From Plutella xylostella (Eukaryota > Arthropoda > Insecta > Lepidoptera > Plutellidae), in assembly GCF_932276165.1 (NCBI RefSeq), contig NC_064001.1, positions 9,989,501-10,053,500 on the forward strand: 64,000 nt of DNA. The letters run 5' to 3'. The notes under the pieces are model-generated. The model was given only the letters and a program-made list of their open reading frames with translations, did not search any database and was not told the DNA's origin. The position numbers and the translations under genes are program-made. This document shows, one piece after another, positions 43,346 to 54,722 of this stretch (the first letter of the stretch is position 1; each line of letters starts with the position of its first letter).

Positions 43346-44391
43346 TATGATAATTCGTGATTTTGTCAAAAAAAACATAAACGTTTTTTAAACCTTAGAA
43401 AAAGCAAAACCTCGCAAAGCGAGGAGGAGCGTGTTAGGTGCACATAGATATTGAAAAACGAAGCGGAGCGCAGCGAAGCGGAGCGGAGCGTTTCACATAA
43501 TATAGCTTAAAAATACATGGATAACTACTTATTTCTTGTCAACTAAATTATTTTCATATTCGTAAAAGAGTAATTCGGAATTATGTAGTGTACTCGTGCT
43601 ATGCTACGATGATATTGGATACGTTTGGTATCCACTGATCATAGTTATTTTTCATTGGTCAATTTAGAATAGCACTGGTGGGAACGGAATTCTTTCACAA
43701 CATCGCAGCAGAGCTGCATAGCACAGCTCTGTTGAAAATTCACCCTAACTGTAGCTTTACAAATACAAAAGTACTTACGAGAGCTTTCATGCTATCGAGG
43801 AGCAGATAGACTCATGGTTGGCGCAACAGCTTTCTGAAACTTACTTACATTCACTTACCCAGTTTGTCAAATATTTTGAAACCACTTATTAGATATTACC
43901 TAATATTTTAAAGTGGCACATAAATTTTAAGACATTAATAAATAAAATAGGTGTGCTTTTATTGACCTATTCCGGAAACTAAGTCACGCCTAACATACTC
44001 AGTATTACCTACTATTAAATTGATTTTACAAAGCAATTTATAAATAAATAATTGAATATGTACTTACATAAATTACATACGTACAATCTGGCTGATCTCT
44101 CTGTGTTTAGAAGACCTATGTTGTAATATTGTTCCTGAGTATCTGGACTGTTACTTATTTTTTTTAAATGCATTTATATTCCACCGTTTCTAATTTGCGG
44201 AGCTTCTGATAGCCCGTAATGGATGCCTAGTCAGTTTAGTGAATATTCCAAAGCGCAGGACATAAATTTAAAAACTTTTTATAAAAAGGGTAAGTACCAC
44301 CGCTCTCGATGACACAGGGTTAGTTAACTAGCTAACGTCTACGAAAACATATCCATCATCATCGTCCTACAAAACGAATACATACTAAGTA
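43346..44391. other. GC-rich short repeats, then AT-rich sequence without gene
   Basis: 43411-43425 is a small palindrome (CCTCGCAAAGCGAGG). 43458-43490 is a pentamer-like run of GGAGC/GAAGC (AGCGGAGCGCAGCGAAGCGG). Both follow directly on the periodic CGA array and may belong to the same repeat. The remainder is featureless. Confidence 0.45.
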
Positions 44392-46543
44392 GGGTAAAAG
44401 TACTAGTAACTGGCAGTTTAAGCGACTAGCAACACATAAATATATATTAAAAATAAAGTATTGGCCTGATTTAAGCACTGGTAGGCTTGAATTACTCTCA
44501 ATAAGATGACGAACAATTATAGGCATAAATGGTAAAGATATATGATTAATATTCGATTTTAATGAAGTTTATATCCACTACCCCCAAAAAACCTAGTAAC
44601 TGGCAGTAAAAATTAGTAACTGTCACATGATGTTTCAGTAACTGGCACCTTTTAAAAAATCATGCAATTAGGTCAATAAGTACTCTAAAATCAATAATAT
44701 ATTTGATATTAGGTAATGTACAATTACCTGTCTAGGTTCTGTACCGGTAAGACTCAAAATCACCGTTGTAATGGTCGACTTCTACGACAAAATGACAGTA
44801 CAAGTATGCGACGAATCGTTGGTCCATAAGAATGCAACAAATCGAGAAACCCTTGGATTTGGAAACGGAAATGGAGAAAGCAAATGCTTGTGGACCTTGA
44901 TGTATTCATTCAGCAGCTTGGGAGAAGTGACCTGGCTAAGTTGAAGACTGCTCACGGTAGTATAGTTGCCTCTAAGCTGAAATTTCTTGCGGAAATTGAA
45001 GGTTTTTACGGCTTTCAGCTTCACATGCTCTGGGTAAAGACAGAATTAGTACAGCTCTTCTGAAAGCTATTACTATCCTCGAACAGCTTCAGAAGATCTT
45101 TAAGCAATTTTGTTTATAAGTCATGTTTTCAAGCTGTTTTATAAGGTCATCACGAACCATGTTTCTAACAAGTTCTTCAAGGACTATAAGAAAGCCTTTG
45201 ATTCCATTTAGACCTGGGCAGTTCTGGAATTCCCTCGTTGTAACATGTATAGCGGCCTTAATGCAGCAACAGTATATTATGTCTACCTTGGACAGTCTAT
45301 TCGACTAGGCAGAAGGAACTTCGAAAACGAAGCTGTAAGGTGCATAAAACAAAATATGTATTACTGGATTGGACTGCATAAGGGAAGATTTGACAAATTT
45401 TCACATAAATGCCTGAAGGCAAAGGTCTTCAGTCTATGCGTCTTACTGGTGATGACGTATGGATCATAGACGTGGACACTGACGGTTGGACTGGTCCACC
45501 GATTCAAAATCGATCAGCGGACATTGGAAAGATTGGTGGTTCTTTGAAGGACCATATCAGAAATAAGGTAATCCGTAAGAGAACTTGAGTAACCGATATA
45601 GTTCTTAAATTCTGTATGCTCAAGTGGCATTAGGCAGGCCATAGCTGCCGAAGAACCGATGACCAGTGGAGCAAACGCGCTCTAGAGTGGAGACCACGAA
45701 CAGGCAAGGGTAGCGGCGGATATACCTTCGGGCCAGCTGGACCAACGACCTTATAAAGCTAACCGGTAGTGGCTGGATGAGGAAGGTCGAGAATAGAGTG
45801 CAGCGTCACTGCTGGTGAGAGGTCCAGCAGTGGACAATTACAGACTACTGTCGATTGCCTTGATTTAAGACATTTTTCTGAAAAGAAACATGAAAGAAAT
45901 GTTTACCGCACCAGTAAGTGCCAGTTATTGGTGCGTAAAAAAATGTATGCAGATTAGTAACTGGCAGCCCCGTGCCAGTTATTGAAACAAAGCTGCCTAG
46001 ACACTGGGGGTTTTTACAGTGCACTTTAAATCGTATTTTCTGTCGGTAGAAGGTATAAAATAGCTTAAAATCACAAAACCCAAAATATTAGTAACTGGCA
46101 GGGGGGTGCCAGTTACTAAGTGAAGATATAAAAGACATTTCAGTAACTAGCACCCTCAAATATAACTCAAAAACAACTAAAATCACAGTGAATCGGGCTA
46201 TTATGATATTGTTTAGACCTTCCCCTACTTCCTTGTTATTGTCACACTATCTAAAACTTATTTATTTTCGCGAAAATAGGCCATACAAATTTTGGTGTCT
46301 CCTTAAGAAAAACTTAACGCACGTGCATTTTTTTGGCGATCTTCGCCGCTTTGACTGAGATAATTTCCAGCGCTGGAAAATACCCACCTAGCGGCGTAAA
46401 ATTAAACTATAATATCAATGAATAATTGGAGATTGCTGTAAACACATCAAAGATGGTCTTACTATATCCAAAAGCTTAATATATTTGGTTTTATAGTCAA
46501 AGTGCCAGTTACTGACACATGCCAGTTATACCACGATTTACCC
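44392..46543. mobile_element. Unfamiliar TIR element dense in AGTAACTGGCA motifs
   Basis: Symmetric 24-bp ends: GGGTAAA, 8 bases, TAACTGGCA on the left (44392-44415), and the exact mirror on the right (46520-46543). TA stands on both sides (44390-44391, 46544-46545). Twelve exact or one-to-two-mismatch copies of AGTAACTGGCA occur inside: plus orientation at 44405, 44595, 44615, 44637, 45956, 46090 and 46142, minus at 45919, 45973, 46107, 46503 and 46520. They cluster near both ends, some as head-to-head pairs. Subterminal motif clusters are usual for transposase binding sites in several DNA transposon superfamilies. No transposase was recognised; the middle holds a dead RTE. I cannot assign a superfamily. 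Confidence 0.7.
45080..45845 (+). pseudogene. RTE-type LINE 3' fragment, decayed, inside the TIR element
   Basis: Successive frames show D-Y-K-K-A-F-D-S-I (RT motif A), V-Y-L-G-Q-S-I-R-L-G-R-R-N-F-E, C-L-K-A-K-V-F...V-L-L-V-M-T-Y-G-S, then L-K-W-H..A-G-H, R-R-T-D-D-Q-W-S-K-R-A-L-E-W-R-P-R-T-G-K and a closing C-terminal segment near 45840. This order is characteristic of the RTE clade. There are many stops and frameshifts. It ends TCCAGCAGTGGACAATTACA, as RTE 3' ends do. It lies in the motif-free middle of the 44392-46543 element, so it inserted there or was captured. Confidence 0.8.
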
Positions 46544-46555
46544 TACTTCCTAAAT

Positions 46556-46721
46556 GTACGGGGACGCCCTGTCCAAACATGGCGCCGAAGCGTCGAAAAC
46601 GAGCTGCAAGCCGCTGGACTAAGCTGGAGTGAGGCCAAAAGTACAGCCGAAGATAGGCGGAAGTGGCGGACGTTAGTGGAGACCCTCTGCACCTCTGGGG
46701 TGCCATAGGACTGCAACAACA
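46556..46721 (+). mobile_element. Short 5'-truncated LINE insertion with 11-bp target duplication
   Basis: Bracketed by ACTTCCTAAAT (46545-46555 and 46722-46732). The 166-bp body encodes R-G-R-P-V-Q-T-W-R-R-S-V-E-N-E-L, A-G-L-S-W-S-E-A, R-R-K-W-R-T-L-V-E-T-L-C and a stop, the last residues of a non-LTR retrotransposon ORF2. It ends in CAACAACAA. It landed exactly at the right border of the AGTAACTGGCA element. Confidence 0.8.
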
Positions 46722-46731
46722 ACTTCCTAAA

Positions 46732-46755
46732 TAGATAGATAGATAGATAGATAAA
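46732..46755. repeat. (GATA)n microsatellite
   Basis: Five to six tandem GATA units directly after the LINE target duplication. Confidence 0.9.
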
Positions 46756-48713
46756 GCGTTTATTTGATCCACTTTCTTACATACACAACAAATCACAATT
46801 ACAGATATACACATTTGTACTTATAACTAGGTAAATAGTAGCTATGATAAAGACAGGTTTGTACTTAGCAGGTTGTGTGTTGAAGCGGACCAAAAGGGTG
46901 AAGTAACTCAGCGTGGATGTTTACTCCAGGAGCAAACCGCTGATTTTCAGTTACCTCCCATTTAATTGTTCCAAGGGTGCCGAATTACATAAATTGTGAG
47001 CAAAAAAAAACTACTTAAAATATATTGTTTTGAAGAAAAATTACCTATTTTAGTTTGATAATGTTGTAAAGGTGTGCAGCTAACCAGCAAGAGACACAGG
47101 GTCGTACTCAGTGGATGACAGAACACCCACCATAGTATTAATATTGCATGAATGTATTTATTGTTAGACGATCTGCGCCGGATGTAACAAAAATATAGAA
47201 AATATGTAATGAATAAATAGTTATTGTAGATAACTAAATTTGTTATCAAGTCTTTTGCTTAATAAGAAGAAACAATTTTATTTTATTACTTAAATGATCA
47301 CCATTATCAGTAATCAACAGGCCTCCAGAATCCGCGTCCAGTCAAATACCAATCGCGTGCGGAAACCAACATCATTTGCTTCTTAAAGAGGCCATTGACC
47401 TCGCTCCACATATTCAAATTAAGGGGTTTCAGTTTGAAAGTGAAAGCATTAAAATGTACCTAATAAGGGTCATTAGCGGGCGGCTCGGCAAATCACAAAG
47501 AATCGGATGGTATTCGCACGCGATCCGTCAGGACAAGACAAACTGTATGGATACAAGTGAAGGAATGCAGAGTGGCCTCGCTAAACCGGACCCCTGCTTA
47601 TTCGGCGATCGCGCTAATCCGTACAAAGAATATGGACGGTGGAAACTGGAGAGTACAGTTCGGCGGTCCTGAAATTGGCAGCAAATAAACTTTTATAGGT
47701 AAATTCAAATATTTTTTTTAAACATTCACCTAAAACAAAATTAAAATATTTACTTAAAAAAAAACAATTACAAGTGTACAAGATTTAAGAGGACTGTCCT
47801 GTGAACTAGAAAAACTCTGTATTTCAGAGGACAGCAGGTGCCTTGTGTTTGTGTATTAACTTTACCACGCACGAGTGAGTAGGTAATGCATTGAGTAACA
47901 TTTTGCAGACGAAAATCAGGACACTTAATAAACCGCCATAAGTTAGGTTTACCTATTCGGATTACCGAGGCCCGGCTGTATATTTCGCAGCTTTTGATAA
48001 GTACATTAAATCAGTTGGACGGCGGCCAGGTAGCCCAAAAAACGACCTGTGATACCGTTAATACCCCCGTAATCAGATTGGAAGAGAGCCGTGATTTGCA
48101 TTCATTCTTAAGGTACGTACAAAATTCCTAGTAAGAATCCGTAAAAAGAGTCCTTACTCAGTAAAAATTGTTTAATGCTAGACCATTATGATGCTATCAT
48201 GTCTTTTTTACTAAGGCGAATCGAAACTAGCTAGCTATTCATTTCAAAAATACATATTTAAAACATTAAGGTCCTGTACTGTCAAAAAAATAATAACAGA
48301 GAGTGACAGCATGTATTTTATCTTACAGGTAGCCGCTAACCAGTCATTGTGAAACTGGACCTAAATATAAATGTGCTTTATGTTTCTACAAAGTTCGTAA
48401 TCCATGTACCTACATGTTATCAAGCCGCCTGTCATCTAAAACATAGTAGTATCTCAGAGTAATACCTGGATGTTTATTTAAAAGCGCGACCTACTTGGGC
48501 TCAACCGCTATTTCTCATTCTTATGAACATTTTCCTGTGTCACGGATATCCTTCTTTATTATTATTGTCCTAGCTTAGGGCTTCGGCACCAATGCAACGC
48601 CTATAAGCCACAGGAATGAGCATAAACAGGTGAGATTTGAATAAACAATGTCAAATCAGCAGGGGACGAGTATAGAGCATCCGCTGTGATCATTGTCGCT
48701 AACTGAACCACCT
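46756..48713. other. No gene; SINE remnant near 46880-46965; unexplained open segment 47340-47672
   Basis: 46880-46965 carries GAGCAAACCGCTGATTTTCA and CCTCCCATTTAATTG, the 3' block of the 5827 SINE. 47340-47672 is GC-richer and open on the plus strand (H-I-Q-I-K-G-F-Q-F-E-S-E, later K-P-D-P-C-L-F-G-D-R), but it is not recognised. The rest is AT-rich. Confidence 0.35.
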
Positions 48714-48846
48714 CCAGGGCTAGTACGGTGCGCATTTAAGACGTGACAAGAGTTTTGCATCGCGCTCACTCACATCGCGCAGCCTCAAGAGCGAGCGCGA
48801 CGGAGAACTCTTGTCACGTCTTAATAGCGCTCTGCTACAGGGCCTG
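48714..48846. mobile_element. Hairpin MITE with TTAAGACGTGACAAGAG arms
   Basis: Long inverted arms: TTTAAGACGTGACAAGAGTT and, on the right, AACTCTTGTCACGTCTTAA. Inner arms ATCGCGCTCACTC and GAGCGAGCGCGA also pair. Outer ends CCAGGGCTAGTACGG and (reverse complement) CCAGGCCCTGTAGC are imperfect. About 133 bp, no coding capacity. Confidence 0.75.
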
Positions 48847-49644
48847 GTAGGTGTACTGGTGGAATGCTTTTAGCATCAAGTCAATCTGCAGTGCACGCAA
48901 CGAGTACAACGAGCTAATTTACTGTAGAATAGATTACTAAACAGTCTCTACTCTAACAGTCAGCGATTTTAACTATATACATATAGGATGTCCCAAAGGT
49001 CAACGTCATACCTTTGATGGCTGATAGGCTAGTTCAGGAGTGACCAGAATATCGCAAGATAAAAAGTCTATAGTTTTCGAGATATTGTAAATTTTATAAA
49101 TTTGCTGAAAATGGGCACCTCGGATCAGCTTTTTGCATGGCTAAGTATATTATATTTTAAATCCTTTCGACCGTGGGTTAAAAACAGAAACCAATTATAT
49201 TTACCGCGGTAGCGTATCTTGGCAAACATACAGTAACAAATGATCATAATAATACCGTCCATATACCTAATGAGAGGTTAATTTATCAAACACTTTCATA
49301 TTGCATTGTGTACTGGCAAGGAACCAAATTGTTGTTTAGATCCTAATCGGATTTACAGAGGAAAATTATCTGTGTTCATACATACTCTGGGCAAGGTTAG
49401 CTAAAGTAATGGTTAGATTGGGTGTGAACATAAATACAGGGTGGGAAGTTTTACAGTGGACTTCCCGAGCTCAGGTCAACGCACCCGTCTCATAGCCAAC
49501 AACTTTGATTAAAAAGCAACCCATCAAATAGCGAAATTAAAAAGCTGTCACTGATCACCATCAAGTCGTCAAATAAATATAATATTGCTGATAATAACCG
49601 TTCAAAAACTTTAATCAGTGTTTTAGTCTGCGGGAGTTCAAATA
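48847..49644. other. No gene; fragments of transposon ends
   Basis: At about 48987 GGATGTCCCAAAGGTCAACG and at about 49436 CAGGGTGGGAAG look like single ends of TA-type elements, without partners. Otherwise AT-rich. Confidence 0.3.
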
Positions 49645-49690
49645 CACTCACGAGCAATGAAAAAGTTCCAGTGACAAAGCCAGCTCAAGT
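49645..49690. repeat. Solo left end of the CACTCACGAGCAATG MITE
   Basis: TA then CACTCACGAGCAATGAAAAA, then GTTCCAGTGACAAAG, matching the left end of 52151 and 24233. A second solo left end sits at about 50443-50480 (TACTCACGACGATGAAAAAG, TTCCAGTGAG), same orientation. No right end was found for either. Confidence 0.7.
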
Positions 49691-50707
49691 TTAATCTACA
49701 AAACATTCATAGTCTTTATACATTTTATTCTTCAGACTAAGCTTATTTAGATTGAGTTTATTAGGTAGATTTTAGACATCATTACTTTGGATTTAGAAAT
49801 ATGATGAGCCCCTGGCTTTATGCCGAGACCATACTGTTGAATTAAATGTATTTTGATACAATTTAGACAATCTGGGTATTTAGGATTAGGACAAGAGATT
49901 AGGTGTGGTTGTAACTGTGTGGAAAGTCTATAGATTAGTAGATATCTTATAATATGTTTGGCCTACATACTTCTAGAATAGGTAAGCTAAGATTTACTTT
50001 GTAAGTCTTCCTCGTATTGAATTGCTTCCTGAGCACAGTGAGCGTCACCCAGAATGTAATGCTTGCACATACATAAATAAAATTACAAATTTACTGTATT
50101 TTATTATTTTGTTGCTCAAAATATTATGAGTCTAGCACCATTTTACAGAGACTAGAAGACGAATTGAAGACATAACGTACGGAGACCTCAGTGCGCATAT
50201 CTGTCTAGCACTTGACTGTTAAAGTAGCTGTGAAATATCTTGTAAGATTGGAGTCTAGATCTGATCTAGATCTAGTAGATCAGTATCAAGAATCCGGCCC
50301 ATCCGGCTGTGTCCTTGCCGGTGGAACAATTACCTGAACGATATTGGAGGCCGTAGAATACCCAACACTAGTGCTGCCACATTGCGGTCGCACGAACTAT
50401 CGACATTGTGCCCTTCCGATAGTTTCGATAGATCATTTACTGTACTCACGACGATGAAAAAGTTCCAGTGAGAAAAGCACTTAATTAGGTAATCCTAAAC
50501 AGAAAAAGCTGGATAGTTATTTTTATTGATTGCTAAACTTCCTTTAACTATCGATAGGCTATAAATTTAAATCAATCGAAAAATATTGAGTGCTCTGTAG
50601 ATCGGCAACACTACTCTACACAATCAACTTACCAAGTTACGTCCAGCTACTGTTCGCCGACTTTAATGGAATAATAATAATTTCCGTTGCTGGGAGATAT
50701 TAATTAC
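49691..50707. other. No gene seen
   Basis: AT-rich, except the solo MITE end at 50443 described with 49645. A short palindrome-like run AGATCTGATCTAGATCTAGT lies near 50257. Confidence 0.3.
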
Positions 50708-51360
50708 CTATTGGACACTTGTACCATCGGGGAAATTCATACTGTTCAAAATAGTTCTCCCCATTGTCCCTAGTGTGGATCCAAACACGAGTACTCCGGA
50801 TGGAGTACGGGAAGTGAGCGTGCCATCAACAGCTCCGGCACCTGTCACGACATCAGGGAGGGGTCTCACCGCCCCGAGGCGACTCTCCTTGTGAGTACTG
50901 TGGCTATACGCTGCAGCGGCTAGATCCACTGCTCCATGGATCCCTAACGTCAGACTGCTGTCGGACTGTAGGTATAGTGTGTGTCGAGTTATGGCCAATG
51001 AGCTCGGTATCTGCAGGTCACTATAAATATATCAAGCAGTTTTCTTTCTCAAAATCCGTTTGAGAAAGAAAACTAAAACAAAATAGTCCATGAGCAATAG
51101 GGTAGAAGCTTCTATCTAGTAGAGTATCAGTCTACAATATTCTTCTATACCCCGATAGTACATTATTTTGTCAGTATACATTTTTGGGGGCGGCGCCTCA
51201 GCGAACTGTTTGCATCCTTACTTTCGTTTGGTTCCATCACCTATCGGAGGTCGGCAATCATTTGGCATACTTTCTCTCCTGAGACTTCTAGGAAGAATAA
51301 AAATAACTAGTGTGTGCAAACGTAACGTGGGATGTCATCCAGCCCGCTGATTGACGACTG
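50708..51360. other. GC-rich segments of probable retroelement or exon origin
   Basis: 50708-51000 is GC-rich and open on the minus strand (L-G-A-V-R-P-L-P-D-V-V-T-G-A-G-A-V-D-G-T, V-L-V-F-G-S-T-L-G-T-M), ending next to a donor-like GTAATT. A true start is not evident and no family is recognised. 51178-51350 is another GC-rich piece (CATCACCTATCGGAGGTCGG) typical in tone of LINE coding debris. Confidence 0.3.
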
Positions 51361-52150
51361 AAAACATAGCCGGTAGTGAGATTAGACAAAGATGGGTGCT
51401 TTAAGTTTCATTTACTCTCAGTATATTTGCAGCGGAATTCTTATAGTAGGTAAATATCGTAATCGTTTATCTCTAACATAATATGACTTTAGTTACCAGA
51501 AGGTTGTTTGTTCGAGATAGTTTTGTTATCATCATTATTGCAGAAACATTTTAGCCCAATCTTCATTGGTGGCCATAACTGTAAAGGTGCGAAACTCGGT
51601 AAGTCTTAACAAATTGGTGATTACATTAGCCGTAATGCCCTAACTGCATTAGCCTCTTGTTACGCAAGATAAACTATCGTTTTTACCTGTTCTTATATAC
51701 CTATTATCACTGGATAAAATGTATAGAATATATCTTTAATGGTGCTTAGGTAGTAAGTATTTTAGTTAAGTCTGCATTGTTTCTTTATGACCGAACAAGT
51801 CAAACAAAACTTTTGCTTGCAATTAAACTAGCTGTCACGCAAATCCCATATCGGCCTATAAACAATTTGTTCAGATCAACCGTTTATATTAATCGAGTCA
51901 CTCGATGATTTTCGCAACACCTTCCGAGAACTTCGCTTCGCTTCGGATAATCGAGACAAATCGAATTCGATTTACCATCGCCTGTGTTGACGCTCCGCTT
52001 CATTTGTTTGCCTTATCTTTGGTTAAGTCTAGTGCTGGTTTAAAATCAACACTTGAGCTTCGTGCACATTGTACAGGATCGTCTAAGCCCACTTGGTTAT
52101 TATTTATGCATGAGGGTTTGTTTAGTCTAAGTTCTTGCGGCATCTTTATA
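51361..52150. other. No gene seen
   Basis: No convincing coding or repeat signal. Ends with the TA at the left border of the next MITE. Confidence 0.3.
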
Positions 52151-52374
52151 CACTCGTGAGCAATGAAAAAGATCCACTTACAAAATGACGACAGTAAATG
52201 ACCCGCAATTTTTCAAAACATTAAAGTAATAAAAAATTTGACACTATATTTACATTTATTGGTAATATTCATTCTGGTATTGCAGATGGCTTTATTACGC
52301 CACTCTTTCCCGTTTTTAGGAAGGACTAGGAATAATTTTCTATTGTCACTGAAACTTATTAATTGCTCGTGAGT
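52151..52374. mobile_element. MITE with Tc1-like CACTCGTGAGCAA ends
   Basis: Left end CACTCGTGAGCAATGAAAAA preceded by TA (52149-52150); right end ...TTAATTGCTCGTGAGT, whose reverse complement ACTCACGAGCAATTAA mirrors the left. The right TA is lost. 224 bp; a sister of 24233-24465, with shared ACAAAATG.CGAC and CAATTTTTCAAA.CATT inside. No coding capacity. Confidence 0.8.
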
Positions 52375-52383
52375 TTTTGAATA

Positions 52384-52437
52384 CTAGCTGTTGCCCGTAA
52401 GCTTCGCTTCACCTTAGAAGTTTCCCATGGCAAAAAC
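52384..52437 (+). repeat. TAGCTGTTCCCGCG repeat, 5' fragment
   Basis: TAGCTGTTGCCCGTAAGCTTCG then CTTCACCTTAGAAGTTTCCC: only the first roughly 54 bases of the repeat remain. Confidence 0.7.
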
Positions 52438-53452
52438 CCATGAGCCCCAAAATGAATCTATATATAGCACGTACTAAGCCAAGAAAGTAAAAAAAAACAA
52501 TATAATATCGTATAATAATTACCAATGACAGTGTTCCGGGGGCCAACTCAAATGCTAAATAAAGCGTAATATTTACGAATGCATCTCTGCCAAAGCGCTG
52601 TTTATAGGGAGTGTCTTCTGCATAAATATTAATTAACGACAACTCAACAACGAACAACAATAACTCAAACAATTAGTGCTTCATCATATATCTACTTACA
52701 TACTTCTTACTTTACTTCAAAGAAAACCACGATTCCTATCAGATTCTGATGACATATTTGAAGAGCGAAATAGGATGAAACGGTTAATTAAACACTATAA
52801 ATCATAAATTAATTAATGCTAATTACTTTTATAGAGAAAACAAGACGTTCGAACGCACACCATCTAGAATGCAGAATGTATTCTAGAAAAATATCGGGAG
52901 GGAATTGGATAAAGATACTAAAGTTTTATTTTTATTTACAATTGCTTTTGCTCAATTGTAAGCCTTTCACCTATTAGTATTGAACGTATTACGTGAATTT
53001 CTATCAAAAAGAATACTGAATAGGTACTGTCCTTTGCGTACGAAGCCGGAAGGTGGGCGCTTACCTCAATAAGACAAAATATAGATAAACCTAAGAGTAG
53101 TAAAAGTAACCAGTCCAGATGATTTACAAATAGAAATGAGACAAAAAAGGACAACGGCAGTTACGCAGTATTGTCCTACAGATTTATACGGTCACGGCGA
53201 ATGCAATCTAAACATAGAACCATAACTAGAAAGACCAGATGTAGCCTCTAAAACGGAGTGATACGAATCAAATTCGATTGGTCAAAATTGTATGGCAGTA
53301 GAAGATGTCTAGAGATTAGCAGTTGATTTTCAGTTTAACAAGGTGTGTAACTCCGTACTACATGCTTTAACAGTTTACAAATTGTTGTATGAAATCTTCA
53401 GAAATATACAACTCATTCATGAAGATTCAATGAGTAACTCTTGTTAATTATT
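52438..53452. other. No gene seen
   Basis: AT-rich, nothing recognised. Confidence 0.3.
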
Positions 53453-53668
53453 TAGGTAGGCAGAGGTGCATTGCTGCACCCACTTTTCGCCAGAGCGTTA
53501 TGTTAGTCCCAATGTAATAGGGGCGGGCCTATTGCCATTTTACGGGCACATCCAAGACCCGAGAACAAATATCTGTGTTTAAACAAATATCTACCCCAGC
53601 CGGGAATCGAACCCGGGACCATCGACTCAGTAGTCAGGGTCACTAACCACTACGCCATTCGGTCGTCT
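53453..53668 (-). repeat. tRNA-derived SINE, second copy (3' end truncated)
   Basis: Minus strand: GACGACCGAATGGCGTAGTG, then GGTCCCGGGTTCGATTCCCG (B box) and the same body as the copy at 27431, up to CACCTCTGCCTACC. The last roughly 35 bases of the 27431 copy are missing. Apart from small differences it is near-identical, so the family has been active fairly recently. Confidence 0.9.
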
Positions 53669-53707
53669 GATAGTGCGCCTGTGTGAAAAACTAGTTTTAT
53701 AATTTAC

Positions 53708-53938
53708 TAGCTGTTTCCGCGAGCTTTGCTTCGCCTTAAAAAGTTTTCCCGTGGGAATTCCGGGATAAAAAGAAGCCTATGTTCTTTCTCAGGGTCTAGA
53801 CCATATGTATACCAAATTTCATTCAAATCCGTCTAGTAGTTTTGGTGTGAAAGAGTAACAGACAGACAGACATACACAGTTACTTTCGCATTTATAATAA
53901 TAATATAGTTAGGAAGTTAGGATTAGTTAGGATTAGGA
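53708..53938 (+). repeat. TAGCTGTTCCCGCG repeat, near full copy
   Basis: TAGCTGTTTCCGCGAGC to ACTTTCGCATTTATAATAAT, followed by a small tandem of AGTTAGGA/TTAGGAT. Very close to copy 1 at 1481; the ACAG array has three to four units. Confidence 0.85.
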
Positions 53939-54485
53939 TATCATTAGCAGTTTACAATTTTTTATCAGTAAGTAATATTAAACGGTATAATGTGATTCTT
54001 TCTCAAAACATGTTTCCCTCTGATCAGCTGATTTTGAAAATGAGACATCTCAAATATTATTAACTTATGCAGAATTTTAATTCCGCAAAATGTTAGTCAT
54101 AAAATTTTACGATCCTTTTAATACCTGTTCGATAGCATCATTTTAATCTTAATGATTTTCACTTTAATTTGAAAACTGCAATCGTTTAAAATATAATTAA
54201 TTATGCCAACTCGTTGTATTAGGCATACAAAAGCAGTTTACCTAAAGACTGCGTCAAAATTTAATGTACGTTTTTAAGTATAATTGTACGTCCATATCCA
54301 CATAAATGTTATTATTTTAAAAATAATTATTTTTAAATAACAATAATTTGACTTACAATTTGGGACCAATTTTCTTTCACAATCAAACGAGCGTACCTAT
54401 ATCATTTATTTATTTACATTTCACAAAAATATAATTTGAACAATTGTCAGTGCGTTGAGTACAGTCTGACCTACGGTCGGATGGT
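53939..54485. other. No gene seen
   Basis: AT-rich spacer. Confidence 0.3.
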
Positions 54486-54722
54486 TCATTGATAAAAGTT
54501 AACCACAAGCAATAGCTGGAGTGACTTGCGCCTACGCACCGCCGATGTTTGGTCTACTTTAAACTTTATAGTGTTTTGTTCAGATATTGCTATTGTCGTT
54601 TTATTTGCGTCTAGGCTCAGTGAGTGATGGTCCTCTTTCAAGTTGCCGCCGTCGACGATTGCATTCACATTGTGTTCAGGAGGTTTTATGAAAATAATTT
54701 TGCGTGTAACGGGTCTTTCCAA
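54486..54722 (-). other. Unassigned coding-like open segment
   Basis: The minus strand is open for about 78 codons to a TGA at 54486, without an ATG at the start (the nearest upstream codon option is TTG). It reads R-P-V-T-R-K-I-I-F-I-K-P-P-E-H-N-V-N, then D-G-G-N-L-K-E-D-H-H-S-L-S-L-D-A and a basic V-R-R-R-K-S-L. K-I-I-F-I-K is a phrase found in Tweedle/DUF243 cuticle proteins, but the rest does not fit well, so I do not assign it. GC content is above the flanks. It could be a terminal exon or debris. Confidence 0.3.

Noticed and set aside
46509..46814. A 101-codon minus-strand protein
   Set aside because: It runs antisense through the LINE fragment 46556-46721 and the GATA array.
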